From positions 1-57,132 of the forward strand of contig WTXG01000229.1 of NCBI GenBank assembly GCA_022496185.1: DNA of 57,132 nucleotides, read 5' to 3'. How positions within the stretch are numbered: position 1 is the first letter of the stretch; each line of letters opens with the position of its first letter. A program made the position numbers and the translations under genes. Source of the stretch: Multifurca ochricompacta. Lineage: Eukaryota > Basidiomycota > Agaricomycetes > Russulales > Russulaceae. This document shows positions 33,315-43,467 of this stretch, one piece after another. The notes under the pieces were generated by a model that ran no database searches, was not told where the DNA came from, and was given only the letters and a program-made list of their open reading frames with translations.

Positions 33315-33906
33315 TGTTACGTCCGGTGTGGGACGTACTGCACGACTTGTGCGACAGCGTACTGTTCGGGATTGGATAAGAAACCAATAAGGTTCCTTGG
33401 AGTGAGACAGGATGAGTCAAAGTCAAAGGGGCTGTACCCTGAGACTATGTTGAGTGGAAAGGAGTCAGAAACTCCGAGACAGACGAGTTCAGAGATCAAA
33501 GGGATGTCCAGAAGACAAGCACCGATGGATTCAATAAGTCGAGTCTGAGGTCTACAGTGTAGCTACAGCAGACTTATATACGTAATCGGATGGGTGTCTA
33601 CGAGATAAGGAATCGGAGTCAGATGGGCCCAAATATACGGAAGCGGACGGCGTAGAGTCGGGCTTCTGATAGGGTATTAAGTAAGTGTCCGAGCATAAAG
33701 ATAAAGAGATAATGAGATAAGAGATAAAGGACCAAACATAGGTATACAGCGTGTCAACAAGTCCAACGCAAGTCACGGGGATGGGAGCAAGGCACGTGAG
33801 GGATCCCAGGACAGGGACATGATCGTGAAGTGAAGAGTGGGTGGTAAAGACGGGTCGCTATTGGGGAGGTGAAAGAAAATGGGGTTGCTCGGTAGGGATT
33901 GTAACA
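33315..33906 (-). repeat. solo LTR-A in Gypsy-3 gag
   Basis: 592 bp, minus reading TGTTACAATCCCTACC...CACCGGACGTAACA. TSD GCGGG is perfect (33,310-33,314 and 33,907-33,911). AGACTCGACTT and TATATAAG are intact on the minus strand. It is CpG-rich, so among the youngest layers in the stack. Confidence 0.96.
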
Positions 33907-34496
33907 GCGGGGTACAATGTGAATGAAGAGGCAACGCTCGACCTCTTCTCCCAGGGGCTGCCCAACCCTCTGGTGAAAAATATCATCCAATTCCATCACC
34001 CCGAATCATGGAGCCAGTGGACGAGTGCTGCTAGGACGCAGCAACAGGACTATCTAGATTTCCAAACGCACTTTGGAGTAGACACAAAGAAGGGCAAAAC
34101 CCGAGATCAATGGAAGACGGCGTTTGGGGTAAAACCTACTACCTCGCGAGACCCCAATGCCATGGATACATCAGCAGACCGCACCAAAGCCTGTGCAGCC
34201 CTCACCGACAATGAAAAAAGAAACCTTATGAAGGAAGGGCGTTGCTTTCACTGCCAAGCACAAGGGCACATGTCACACTTTTGCCCTAAGAAAACAGTCC
34301 ATGCTGCTGAAACAATGGTAGCCACTGCCTCCACAATACCACCAATCCAGAACCTGCCTACTCCAGTAAAAGAAAACCCAGCAACTACCCCAAAAACTAA
34401 AGAACAAAAGGCAGCAGCAATATGGGAACATATGATGAACGAGGATGAGGCAGTACGCACCCTGATCGTTGATAAGGCCTTTGGCCAGAAGGATTT

Positions 34497-37400
34497 TTGA
34501 TTGGCTTGACCCCATCGGCCTGGGCAAGAGCACTCCATGTAACTTCTGTATACACTAGTCGTTTCAAGTCTCTAAAAATACCAGTACACTTTGAAACCAA
34601 GCAGAAGATGGCCGACAGACGAATATTGATTGACTCTGGAGCAACGGATAACTTCATCAGTCAAAGACTCCAAAGAACATTAGGACTGGGGACACAGTTA
34701 CTCCCCCAGGAGAAAAACATATGGAACATAGATGGAATGGCTAACAAAGCTGGAAAGATCACGCACTGCTGTGACTTGGAAGTACAGGTTGGGGAGCGAA
34801 CCAAACAACTTCGCTTCCTCATCACAGATCTGGGAGATGAAGACATGGTTTTGGGGTACCCGTGGCTCACAGCATTTGAACCCAAGATTAACTGGGCAGA
34901 AGCGACAATGGACAAAGACTTCTACCCAGTCCTTATTACGTCCCTGGGATACGACTACGCTGTGCGATACCCCCTAACCCATGCTATCATCATGGGGTCG
35001 GCCGTCACCTGGAGTGACGTGGAACCTGTGGATCAGGTGTATTGCTATGTTATGAAAGCATCAGAATTGGCCCAGGCAGAGGCACAGAAAAACCTGGAAA
35101 AGACATTTGAAGAGGTGGTGCCGGTAGAATACCATCGGCACTGGAAGGTTTTCTCAGAAGAAGAGTCGCAGCGCTTCCCTCCGTCTCGCCCTTGGGATCA
35201 CGCCATTGACTTCATCCCGAATGCCCCACAAGCGGTAGATTGTAAGATTTACCCACTGTCCCAACCTGAAAAGGAGGCGCTCTCCACCTTCTTGGAGGAA
35301 CACCTGGCGAAAGGATACATATGACCCTCCAACTTGCCTTACGCTTCACCCTTCTTTTTCATTAAAAAGAAGGACGGGAAACTGCGACCGGTACAGGACT
35401 ACAGATGGATTAATGAACTTACAGTGAAAAACAACTACCCACTCCCTCTGATCTCAGAAATCATCGATAAAATGCGTGACAAAGCCTTGTTCTCAAAGAT
35501 GGACATTCGCTGGGGTTACAATAATATTCGTATTTGAGAAGGCGACCAGCCCAAGGCTGCCTTTAAGACCAATCAAGGACTTTTTGAACCCAACGTCATG
35601 TTCTTTGGCTTGACAAACTCACCAGCAACCTTCCAGTCCATGATGAATCATATTTTCCGAGACCTGATCCTTACGGAAGAAGTTGTGGTGTATATGGATG
35701 ACATCCTAGTGGCTACAAAAGACAACATTCATCATCACCAGACCTGAGTTCATGAAGTACTGGAAATCCTGGCAAAATATGACCTCTATTTGAAACCTGC
35801 CAAGTGCTCCTTTGAGCAAAAGACCGTCGAATATTTAGGCATTATCCTGGAAGGGGGGCAAGTACGCATGGACCCCGTAAAAGTACAAGGCATTCGAGAA
35901 TGGTCTATTCCGCAATGTACCAAAGACGTCAGATCATTCATCAGTTTTTGCAATTTCTACCAATGCTTTGTCAAGGGATTCTCGGCCATTGCCCAACCAC
36001 TCAATGACTTGTTAAAAAAGGACGTGCCCTGGCACTGGGACGAAACACAACAGAAGGCATTTGACCAGATAAAAGTGATCATTAGCTCCGAACCAGTTCT
36101 CATTCAGCCCGACCTGGCCAAACCCTTTGAACTAGAAGTTGACACCTCTATGTATGCCAACAGCATGGTTTTATCACAGAAAGATATGGGAGGAATCCTT
36201 CATCCAGTTGCATTCTATTCCGAGACATTCTCATCGGCAGAAAGGAACTACAACATTTGGGACAGGGAACTGTTGGCTATTGTAAAAGCATTACAACACT
36301 GGCAACCATATTTGGCTGGATCCCCACACAAGACCATCATCTATACGGACCACTCCAACCTTCTTTACTGGAGAGAGCCTCACAAGATCAGTCAACGAAT
36401 AGCACGAGAAGTTTTAGAGCTCAAAGAGTACAACTTCATGCTCAAGCACCTACCAGGGGCCCGTAATGCACGAGCCAATGCCTTGTCCAGACCAACCGGA
36501 TGTGATGAAGGAGGAAACGACAACGACAATATTGTCATGTTACCAGAGGATGTCTTTGCGAAGACCGCTGTTGTTAGCCTCCACAATATGGATTTATGGG
36601 CCCAAGTGACACAGAACATGAACCAGGAACTGTGCAAATTCTGGGCAGAGCTGCACAACATAAAGATGAAAGATGGCCTCTGGTGGAAAGATGGCGATCG
36701 ATTGGTTGTCACTGGTGGCGACAACATTAAGAGGGGGGTGATCCATTTTCACCACGACCTTCCCTCTGCAGGACACCCTGGGATTGCAAATACTTATGCC
36801 CTTGCCAACGAGATTACTGGTGGCCAAACATGAAGAAGGATGTCGAAGCCTATGTCAAAGGATGTGCAGAATGCCAGGCAAATAAAGTAAACACTCACCC
36901 AAGACCGCCAGCACTTTCACCTATCACACCAGTTGCGACAGCCCCCTTCCAAACCATCGCTATGGATTTTATCATCAAGCTCCCACAGTCACAAGGATAC
37001 GACTCGATACTCACCATCACGGACCATGACTGTTCAAAAGCAGCCCTCTTTATCCCCTGCAACGAGACGATATCTGCAGAAGGAGTCGCGAAACTTTACC
37101 TGAACCATGTCTACTGGCATTATGGACTTCCCCAAAAGATCATTTCAGACTGAGACCCGCGATTTGCATCCATGTTCGCTTGAGCCCTCTGTAAACGTCT
37201 AGACATCCAGCAGAACATCTCCACAGCATACCACCCTCAAACAGATGGTCAGTCAGAATGTACGAATCAATGGCTGGAACAATATCTTCGATTCTGGTGT
37301 AACGAATGACAGAACAACTGGGCAGAATGGCTGGCGACGGCTGAGTTTGCACATAATAGTTGGCCCAATGGAACGACAAAAGCCACTCCCTTCTCCCTTA

Positions 37401-37600
37401 TTATGGGATGGGACCCTCGCACTATGTGGATGGATAAACCCACAAATGTACCATCCATGACACAGCATATCAGCCAATGGGAAGAATACGAGAATCGGCC
37501 AATAGAAATCTTCAGAAGGCGCAAAGGACCCTGGCCAGGAAGCCTACAAAGTTTATGCCCTACCAGGCTGGAGATCAAGTCTGGTTAGAAGGACGTAATA
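34497..37600 (+). pseudogene. pol: Gypsy-3 pol: protease, RT, RNase H, integrase
   Basis: Protease LIDSGATDNF is at about 34,625-34,655. RT has [16 protein letters not shown] (35,357-35,405) and YMDD (about 35,692-35,704). RNase H includes FYSETFSSAERNYNIWDREL (about 36,210-36,270) and TDHSNLLYW (about 36,343). The integrase zinc finger is at 36,742-36,790 and 36,862-36,880 (HFHHDLPSAGHPG; CAECQANK). The catalytic core has MDFI, TDHDCSKAALF and [10 protein letters not shown] (about 37,230-37,260). TGA stops at 35,322, 35,535, 35,745, 37,151 and 37,181 stand where the family usually has arginine. A one-base loss near 36,810 (KRDYWWPN motif) and further shifts after 37,290 complete the inactivation. 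Confidence 0.93.
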
Positions 37601-38300
37601 TCTGCACATCACATCCAATGGTAAATTAGCTCCCAGATGCCACGGCCCCTTTACGATTGAACAGAAGCTTTCAGATGTCACGTACAAGCTCATGTTACCT
37701 GTTACCTGGAAAATACATCCCGTCTTCCATGCTGGTCTTCTGACACCGTACAAAGAAACCTCCATTCATGGACAGAATTTTCCCAGACCTCCCCCTGACC
37801 TAGTTGACAGAGAGCCAGAATGGGAAGTAGAACGTATTGCTGACACGAAATGGAAGGGTCGAGGGCGCAATTGGAAGCTCCACTATTTGATCAAATGGAA
37901 GGGATTCCCGGATGCCAACAACTCGTGGGAACCTGCTGTGGATGTCTTTGCGCCCAAGCTTATCAAAGACTTCTATAGACACCACCCAGAGGCAGATAAA
38001 GAGCAAGGCAGAATACGGACTGTTGGTCTAACCAGTCCCCCACAATCAACCCGAACAACATCTATGTCTCCATCCCACGTCCACGCCTCTGCTGCCATTG
38101 ATGTGTTTCCCCTATCTACTCCTGTGCATCCTCCTTCTCGTCCACTTTCTCCTATTAACTACGATGCAACCGCCCAAGTGGCCGAAGGGGACAGAATCAT
38201 TGACATCGACGAAGATTTTAATCTGCCCGAACACCCCCATCCCAACAACCTGATCAATGTAGACTTTGGCGATGAGTCCCCGAATTCCCATTCTTTCTGA
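37600..38300 (+). pseudogene. pol: Gypsy-3 integrase GPY/F module and chromodomain
   Basis: The open part (37,692-38,300) starts in LPVTWKIHPVFHAGLL, the end of the GPY/F module typical of Ty3/gypsy integrases (GPFTIEQ is recognisable in another frame just upstream). Then WEVERI, YLIKWKGFPDANNSWEP (about 37,885-37,935) and LIKDFYRHHP form a complete chromodomain with its aromatic positions. A Pro/Ser-rich tail follows to the stop at 38,298. In living relatives this tail tethers integration to heterochromatin. Confidence 0.92.
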
Positions 38301-38332
38301 ATGACCCCAACTCGCAATTCTACTTCCCACTC

Positions 38333-39253
38333 ATGATCCCATCCTCCAAGAACGATGGCACTACAGAGGTGGCCAAGTATATTTACTACACCAATGAAGG
38401 TATGGATGTAGCGGGGTGTTTGGAAAAGGGAGGACCTGTCTATGGGGCCCCAGTCTATTTGGAAGAAAAGAATGTCGATCGACTACATTGCGTCCTGGGG
38501 CCTGAACATCTACAGCATCTCTCAGCCCATGACCCACGCGCCTTTGCTATCAATGAGGTGCTCCGGGACCTATGTATGCCACGACTGACTGCTGAGATTG
38601 CGCAGCTCCGCAAGTTCCAGGCACTCTGGGACAACTTGGAGATGCAACGTTGTGACTATGAGCGACAAATGGTAAAAATTAACCGAGGGGTCTTCGATAT
38701 AGAGCATCACCTGGCGAGCATCAGGACGAGATTGGAATGGGGAGAGGCATACCAAATCATCTCTGAACGGTATGCCAATATATTTGCGCAACCACTCCCT
38801 CGTCGCCGCCTTGACCTTGCGCCCCGACTGAACCCCCACTGCTTCGAAATGCCACGTCTCCATGAAAATCCCGATGGCAAGCTTTGCTGGCGCTGCAGCA
38901 GCAAATACCACCTCAGCTGGTGCTGCCCAACAGCTAAGAAATGGTGCCAACATTGTCAGAGTACCTCACACTGGAGTCACCAATGTTTATTCTGATGACT
39001 TACGCAGGCCCCCACCATTCAGAACCCCTCAGGGTGGTGCGGCAAATGTCTCTCCCACAACGCTGGTCACTGAGAGCTCAACTGTCATGTTTACGACGGC
39101 TGCTTTTGCTGTGGGAGGCGAGGGCCCTATGGTTTTCTACGAACACATGTTTGCCCCACAGACGAAGAAAAGGAGAACTACAATGCGGACCATTACGCTG
39201 TAGCCAACGACTATCTCTCCTTGGTCCAGGATGACGATGGTATGCCAATCTAG
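38333..39253 (+). pseudogene. Gypsy-3 extra ORF: helical, Cys/His-rich zinc-knuckle protein
   Basis: A 306-codon frame lies between pol and the 3' LTR, interrupted only by three TGA codons (38,993, 38,996 and 39,071) and ended by TAG at 39,251. The middle is helical (EIAQLRKFQALWDNLEMQ; FDIEHHLASIRTRLEW). The C-terminus has two canonical C-x2-C-x4-H-x4-C knuckles (CWRCSSKYHLSWCC and CQHCQSTSHWSHQC, about 38,885-38,990), a third C-x2-C-x6-H-x4-C-type motif near 39,038-39,085 and another cysteine cluster (CFCCGRRG). The frame is open from 38,276, in -1 phase to pol. No known family was recognised; nucleic-acid binding is an inference from the knuckles. Confidence 0.75.
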
Positions 39254-39270
39254 CTGGCTCTGCTAGGACT

Positions 39271-39284
39271 TAAAGAGGGGGTAA
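39271..39284 (+). other. Gypsy-3 polypurine tract
   Basis: TAAAGAGGGGGTAA directly precedes the 3' LTR and is the expected plus-strand primer of an LTR retrotransposon. Confidence 0.85.
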
Positions 39285-39879
39285 TGTTACAAACCCCATT
39301 GCGTCGTCTTATTTTCTTTCTCCATCACATGACATACCATTTGGCCCTGTTTGCCTCTTTGTTGACTGTGTTATGACGGGCGTTGTACTTGTTTGCCCTT
39401 ATCTATGACTCGACTTCTTGCTTATCTGTGACTCATACTTTACATCAGAACTCTTACGTATTTTCCCACCAGAATCGTGACTATACCGGATCCATCTACG
39501 TATATTCTCACCTGGCCCACATTGACTCCGTTCCCCATTCAGTTACATTATGACTTTGTTGATACATCAAGTACGACACTCCGATTCAGACTCCAATCTC
39601 TATTACATATATAAGGCCTGCCTAGATAGCCTGTATACCTTAGACTCGACTTCTTAATCGACTTGGTGCATTACCTTCTGGGTGATCTCTAAAGACCCAA
39701 CTCTAGAATCATCTCAGTGCTTTTGGCACTCTTCCGCTCACCAGTACTCAGGGATTAGCTCCTTGGTATTGACTCATCATCCGATCTCTGTGTACTTGAA
39801 AGACAGTACACCCCTGACTTCGTAGTTCCGCTACACAACTTATCACACATCGTGACGAACGCCTGCACCAGGCGTTACA
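39285..39879 (+). repeat. Gypsy-3 3' LTR (family B)
   Basis: 595 bp, TGTTACAAACCCCATTG...AGGCGTTACA, followed by TSD AACAT. It keeps the intact AGACTCGACTT motif (39,642-39,652) that is mutated in the 5' LTR. Confidence 0.96.
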
Positions 39880-40324
39880 AACATCCTGCACCAGACATAA
39901 CACTGCTGCATGGGTACAGGTTTCTGGTGGGTTGGGAGTTGTATACCTGTACCTGTACCCATCAAATCCTGCAGCACTTACCCATGCAGGTATGAAAACC
40001 CTTGCTGATCCCTAATCACACCACACCAGATGTAACATTCTGTGAAGAGTCACTAAGCAAATCAGATAAGTGATAACCATCAGTCTCCAGTCACCTGATG
40101 CAGAGTAAGCAAAGTAATGTGATCACTGTAGTAAGTAAAAGAAAGAAAATAACAAGAATACATCATAGCATCTGTGAAAAATCATATATAGACACAAGAT
40201 AGCTATTGCTCCCACCCCTTAGCATAAATCTTATCCTGAGTAGTAGTTTGCCTAGATTAGCTACTGTATCATTTCTAAATAAGAATGTGGAAATTCCTCA
40301 CAGATTGCTGAATTTCCTATATGG

Positions 40325-43300
40325 TCAATGTTTCTGGCCCATCTTAGACAGGACTTCATCCAAACACTTCTGATCCAACTTTTGCCACATTGGAACATGT
40401 GCTTTCTTGTGCAAGGCAAGTGCTTTCTCAAACATGTCTCTGGCACCTTCCAGGTTCAACCTCTCCATATACACTTTGCCAAGACCATGCAAGTCATTCC
40501 CTTGGCCCATGACATAATTGGCAATCTTGTGAAGGTCTAAGGCCTCATAATATGAGGTCTCAGCCTTGTCTAACTGTCTCAACATTAAATATGTATCTCC
40601 AAGTCCTAGGTGATCATTTCCTTGCCACTGGACAGAACCAGCAATTTTGTGAAGTTCCAAGGCATTTTTATATGATACCTCAGCCTCACCAGGCCTTTTC
40701 AGTTTTAAATATGTGTCTCCAAGCCCTTTGTGAACATTCCCCTGACCTAGGACATCATTGGCTGCCTTATGAAACTCCAAGGCATTTTTATATGAAGCCT
40801 CAGCCTCATCTAGCTTGTTCATTCTTAGATATGTGTCTCCAAGTCCTCTATGATCATTTCCCTGACCCAGAGTAGAATTAGCAATCTTGTGGAGTTTCAA
40901 GGCATTTTTATATGAGGCTTCAGCCTCTTGAAGCCTGCCCAGCCTTGTATATATACTCCCAAGTCCTTTGTGATTATTTCCTTGACCCAGGACATCATTA
41001 GCAATCTTGTGAAGTTTCAAAGCCTTCTGATGTGAACTCTCTGCCTCATCTAGTGCATTTAATAGTTGATAAAGTTCACTAAGATGTGTTAAGATTCCTG
41101 CATGTAGGGAGCTGTTATTATATGGGCTTGATGAACACAGCCTTTCTGCTTCTTGTGCTTTATATTTTGCATTTTCAAAGTCACTGGCAAAATAGTACAC
41201 TCTTCCCCATATTTGAAGACATCTTATTATTAATGATGAGTCACTCTGCCTCTGTTGTAAGGTTTCAACAGTTTGGCTGATCAACTTGTCTGAAAAATCT
41301 CCTATGCCAGCATGAAAATTGGTAAATGTGATAATGGCACCAACAAGATTTGAAATATCCCCATAGTTTGACTTTAGAAGATCAAATAGCATGGCTTTTG
41401 TGTTATTTACTTCTAGCACCATCTCAGCATGCTTCTTATGCTGTACTGTAGATGGCTCAGAAGATGCTAGGTTGATATAGTAGCCCTGGAGTGAATTTTT
41501 ATGCTTTGATGATATGAAGTTTTGTTGATTACAGAAGTGACGAATGATGGGATGAGTTTGATATCTCTCTGAAATTGCATTTATAAGGCTGCACTGCTGC
41601 AAGACATGCAAGTTTGATAGGATATCCATATCAACAAGGATCTCTTCAAATCTTCCCAGTTGTTCTGTATGAATTCCATCTGGTAACATGCTTAGAATTC
41701 CAAGTAGATCCTTAGCAGATGGATTGGCTCTCATCTTGCCACTATTAATGGATAGTTGGATTGAGTATTCCAAATTAAACAGCTTGTGTGTCTGGCCTGT
41801 TTGAATGAGCCCTGTCTGCTTTTTATGCCACTCTTTCAAAAGCAGCACAGGTGGCATTGCTTGAGCAAGATGGGCCAACAGGTTAACAGCAAGTGGAATA
41901 TAATCCACAGTTTTGATAAGTTCCTGAGCAGATTCATCATAATTGCCTGCAATCTGTCCCCATATTTCCCTTGCAGCATCAAGAGTGAGAGTTGTTAATG
42001 AGGGTAGGAAAGGTTGTGTCCAGTGTGTCTGGGCGGGCCGCACAGTCCCCCGCATCGTGACTAGCACAGTAACACGATGGAGCTCCGTGATCCTGGATAG
42101 TAGCTCCTCAACAGGATATTTCACTTCACTAGCCTGATCCCAGGGTGATTCAAAGTTGTCAAGACAGAGAATGGTATCTTTTGAATTCAACTTGGCACAG
42201 ATATGAGCCCAGGAAGCATCTGAGCCTTCATCTAGGACACCAAGTGTCTTTGCAAGCTCAACCAACAGAGCACCAGACGAGAAGACTGATTCACAGGCAA
42301 CAAAATACCGAGCATTCCCAAAGTGCTCTTGAACACGGGAATGAGTGAGTGCCGCATTTGCAAGGGTGGTTTTGCCATAACCGCCAGGTCCTAGATTGCG
42401 ATACGGGCAGGACGAGACTGAATGCCGTCGAAAACCATGTGAAGGATAATAGCGAGCTCAGTATCTCGTCCAAAAAATATTTGAGGTGACCGTGGCTCTT
42501 GAGGCATGGACCTTGGTGATTGTCAGTGCAGACACACATCACAAGTATCAAGAAAATCACCTACATGATGTTACTGGACTGACCAGACAGACCAGTGGGG
42601 ATGACCTATCAAATATTCGTAAGAGCTATTACCACTTTTTACCAGCGGCATGTATACCTTGCGCCTGTCAACGAGTTGTGCAAAACGCACATCCAAAACC
42701 AACTCGGCCTGGAGTCAATTAGTTGGGCAAGTGAGAGGGATGAAAATTCCAAGACTGACCTGGAAGGTCTGAAGCACGTTTGAAAGCTCGCCGTCATATT
42801 GCTTGACTTTCCGTAGCAAATCTCTGCGCAAAAGAACCTTCCTAACATGACCAACTTCCACGCTTTGCTTAAGCGCGCCTTCAATCCCACCCAGTTCACT
42901 TGTGTACGATGAGCCAGTGATAAATTATCAAGAATATTGAACGTACGTCTGAAGGGACTGCAAGATCGTACGGAGACCGGGGGGGAGATCGTTTTCCTCT
43001 AAGTCATATTTCTGGCACGACTCCCCGACATTTACAACGAGGCTGGCGACTCGACCAAGCTTGCGCATCACAACACCCCACTCTTCCTTATTCTGCTTTA
43101 CTTCCTGTCCGAAAAATAGTTAGCACATAAATCAAGCGAAGAATGGCCAGGCACTCACATCTCGCATGGTGAGAACTTGGAGAAGGAGGCCCGCAACGGC
43201 GGAAATATAAGGTATCTTTCCCATCACAGAGCTTGCCTCTTTCAAGACAGCGAGCGAAGTCTCAATCGTGCTCGTTGAAACGTCAACATTTCTACCGATC

Positions 43301-43467
43301 GGCTCGGATGAGAAGGGATTGAGGTGAATGGCTGGATAAGGCAGATTGTTGAGTCATAGAGTAAGTAAACCATGGCAAGGATACTTACAGACCGGTTTAC
43401 TTCCGCTAGATGATGCATTAAACACCCTGCGGAATGTTCCCCTGAATGAGAATGATTTGGAATCCAT
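40325..43467 (-). pseudogene. NB-ARC/TPR STAND NTPase (NLR-like), single-base break before the P-loop
   Basis: This is a signal-transducing ATPase with TPR sensor repeats, a family expanded in Agaricomycetes and linked to non-self recognition. Exons as read: 43,389-43,467; 43,159-43,331; 42,947-43,104; 42,760-42,898; 42,658-42,708; 42,565-42,605; 40,325-42,511, all with GT-AG borders and compatible phases. The N-terminal helical region includes ELGGIEGALKQSVEVG and DGELSNVLQTFQ. The P-loop is GPGGYGKTT (about 42,367-42,393) and Walker B is ILCLDNFESPWD. About seven TPR units of 40 residues follow (LGDTYL, EAEASYKNALELHK; 40,440-41,080). One base is missing near 42,397 (RIAI|LGPGGYGKTT), which breaks the frame unless it is an assembly error. 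The last 1.7 kb is nearly free of CpG. Confidence 0.85.
40440..41080 (-). repeat. TPR-encoding 120-bp tandem units
   Basis: Five to six units, each about 120 bp, encode near-identical TPRs (consensus HKIANDVLGQGNDHKGLGDT, then YL-RLGRLDEAEASYKNALEL). High similarity between units points to recent unit duplication or gene conversion, common in NLR-type sensor arrays of fungi. Confidence 0.85.

Larger units (their letters stand above)
32146..34500 (+). pseudogene. gag: Gypsy-3 gag (frameshift and two insertions)
   Basis: The frame begins in practice at GTG 32,146, since an in-frame TAA at 32,125 precedes it and no ATG occurs before about 32,617. The N-terminal 157 residues are strongly conserved with Gypsy-2 (VWKDFE, GPAPPEYGLGPWRENPPAIV). 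An extra C in a C-run near 32,685 shifts the frame before the capsid segment (FMLEFETFKNFNHDIPQI). A tRNA-like insertion (32,951-33,169) and LTR-A (33,315-33,906) split the rest. The last part (33,912-34,500) has LFSQGLPNPLVKNIIQFHH and the intact CCHC knuckle CFHCQAQGHMSHFCPKK (about 34,244-34,294). It ends GGATTTTTGA, with pol in the -1 frame. Confidence 0.9.
31528..39879 (+). mobile_element. Gypsy-3: full-length Ty3/gypsy chromovirus with extra ORF
   Basis: Two LTRs (596 and 595 bp), a self-priming site, gag, protease, RT, RNase H, integrase, GPY/F module, chromodomain, an additional zinc-knuckle ORF, a polypurine tract and a perfect 5-bp TSD AACAT (31,523-31,527 and 39,880-39,884) are all present. 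It is dead: frameshifts plus at least eight TGA codons. LTR differences are mostly C-T or G-A at CpG sites. A tRNA-like insertion and a solo LTR-A interrupt gag. Without them the element is about 7.5 kb. Confidence 0.96.
30952..39902 (+). repeat. solo LTR-A in hAT-c, split by Gypsy-3
   Basis: Pieces 30,952-31,527 (TGTTACAGTCCCTGCC...) and 39,885-39,902 (CCTGCACCAGACATAACA) form one LTR of about 594 bp. The outer TSD is CTGCT (30,947-30,951 and 39,903-39,907), and the inner TSD AACAT marks Gypsy-3. Sequence at 31,270-31,330 has a TATATAAG box, but the self-priming motif is decayed. Confidence 0.92.
29779..40014. mobile_element. hAT-c: CpG-depleted hAT-like relic, split by LTR-A/Gypsy-3
   Basis: 29,779-29,970 resembles the 27,565-27,735 part of hAT-a; 30,510-30,951 matches 6,630-7,045 of hAT-b; and the fragment 39,908-40,014 matches the last 120 bp of hAT-b, with TpG or CpA replacing nearly every CpG. 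Its right end, inverted, reads TAGGGATCAGCAAGGG. The left end lies under the copia stack. It shows that hAT-a and hAT-b belong to one mosaic family. Confidence 0.75.

Noticed and set aside
34490..34500. canonical -1 slippery heptamer at the gag/pol junction
   Set aside because: The T-run does not satisfy X-XXY-YYZ in the gag frame; only the conserved -1 arrangement is reported.
42291..42560. 89-codon frame beside the NLR P-loop as a separate gene
   Set aside because: It is the out-of-frame reading of NLR exon 7 and the preceding intron.
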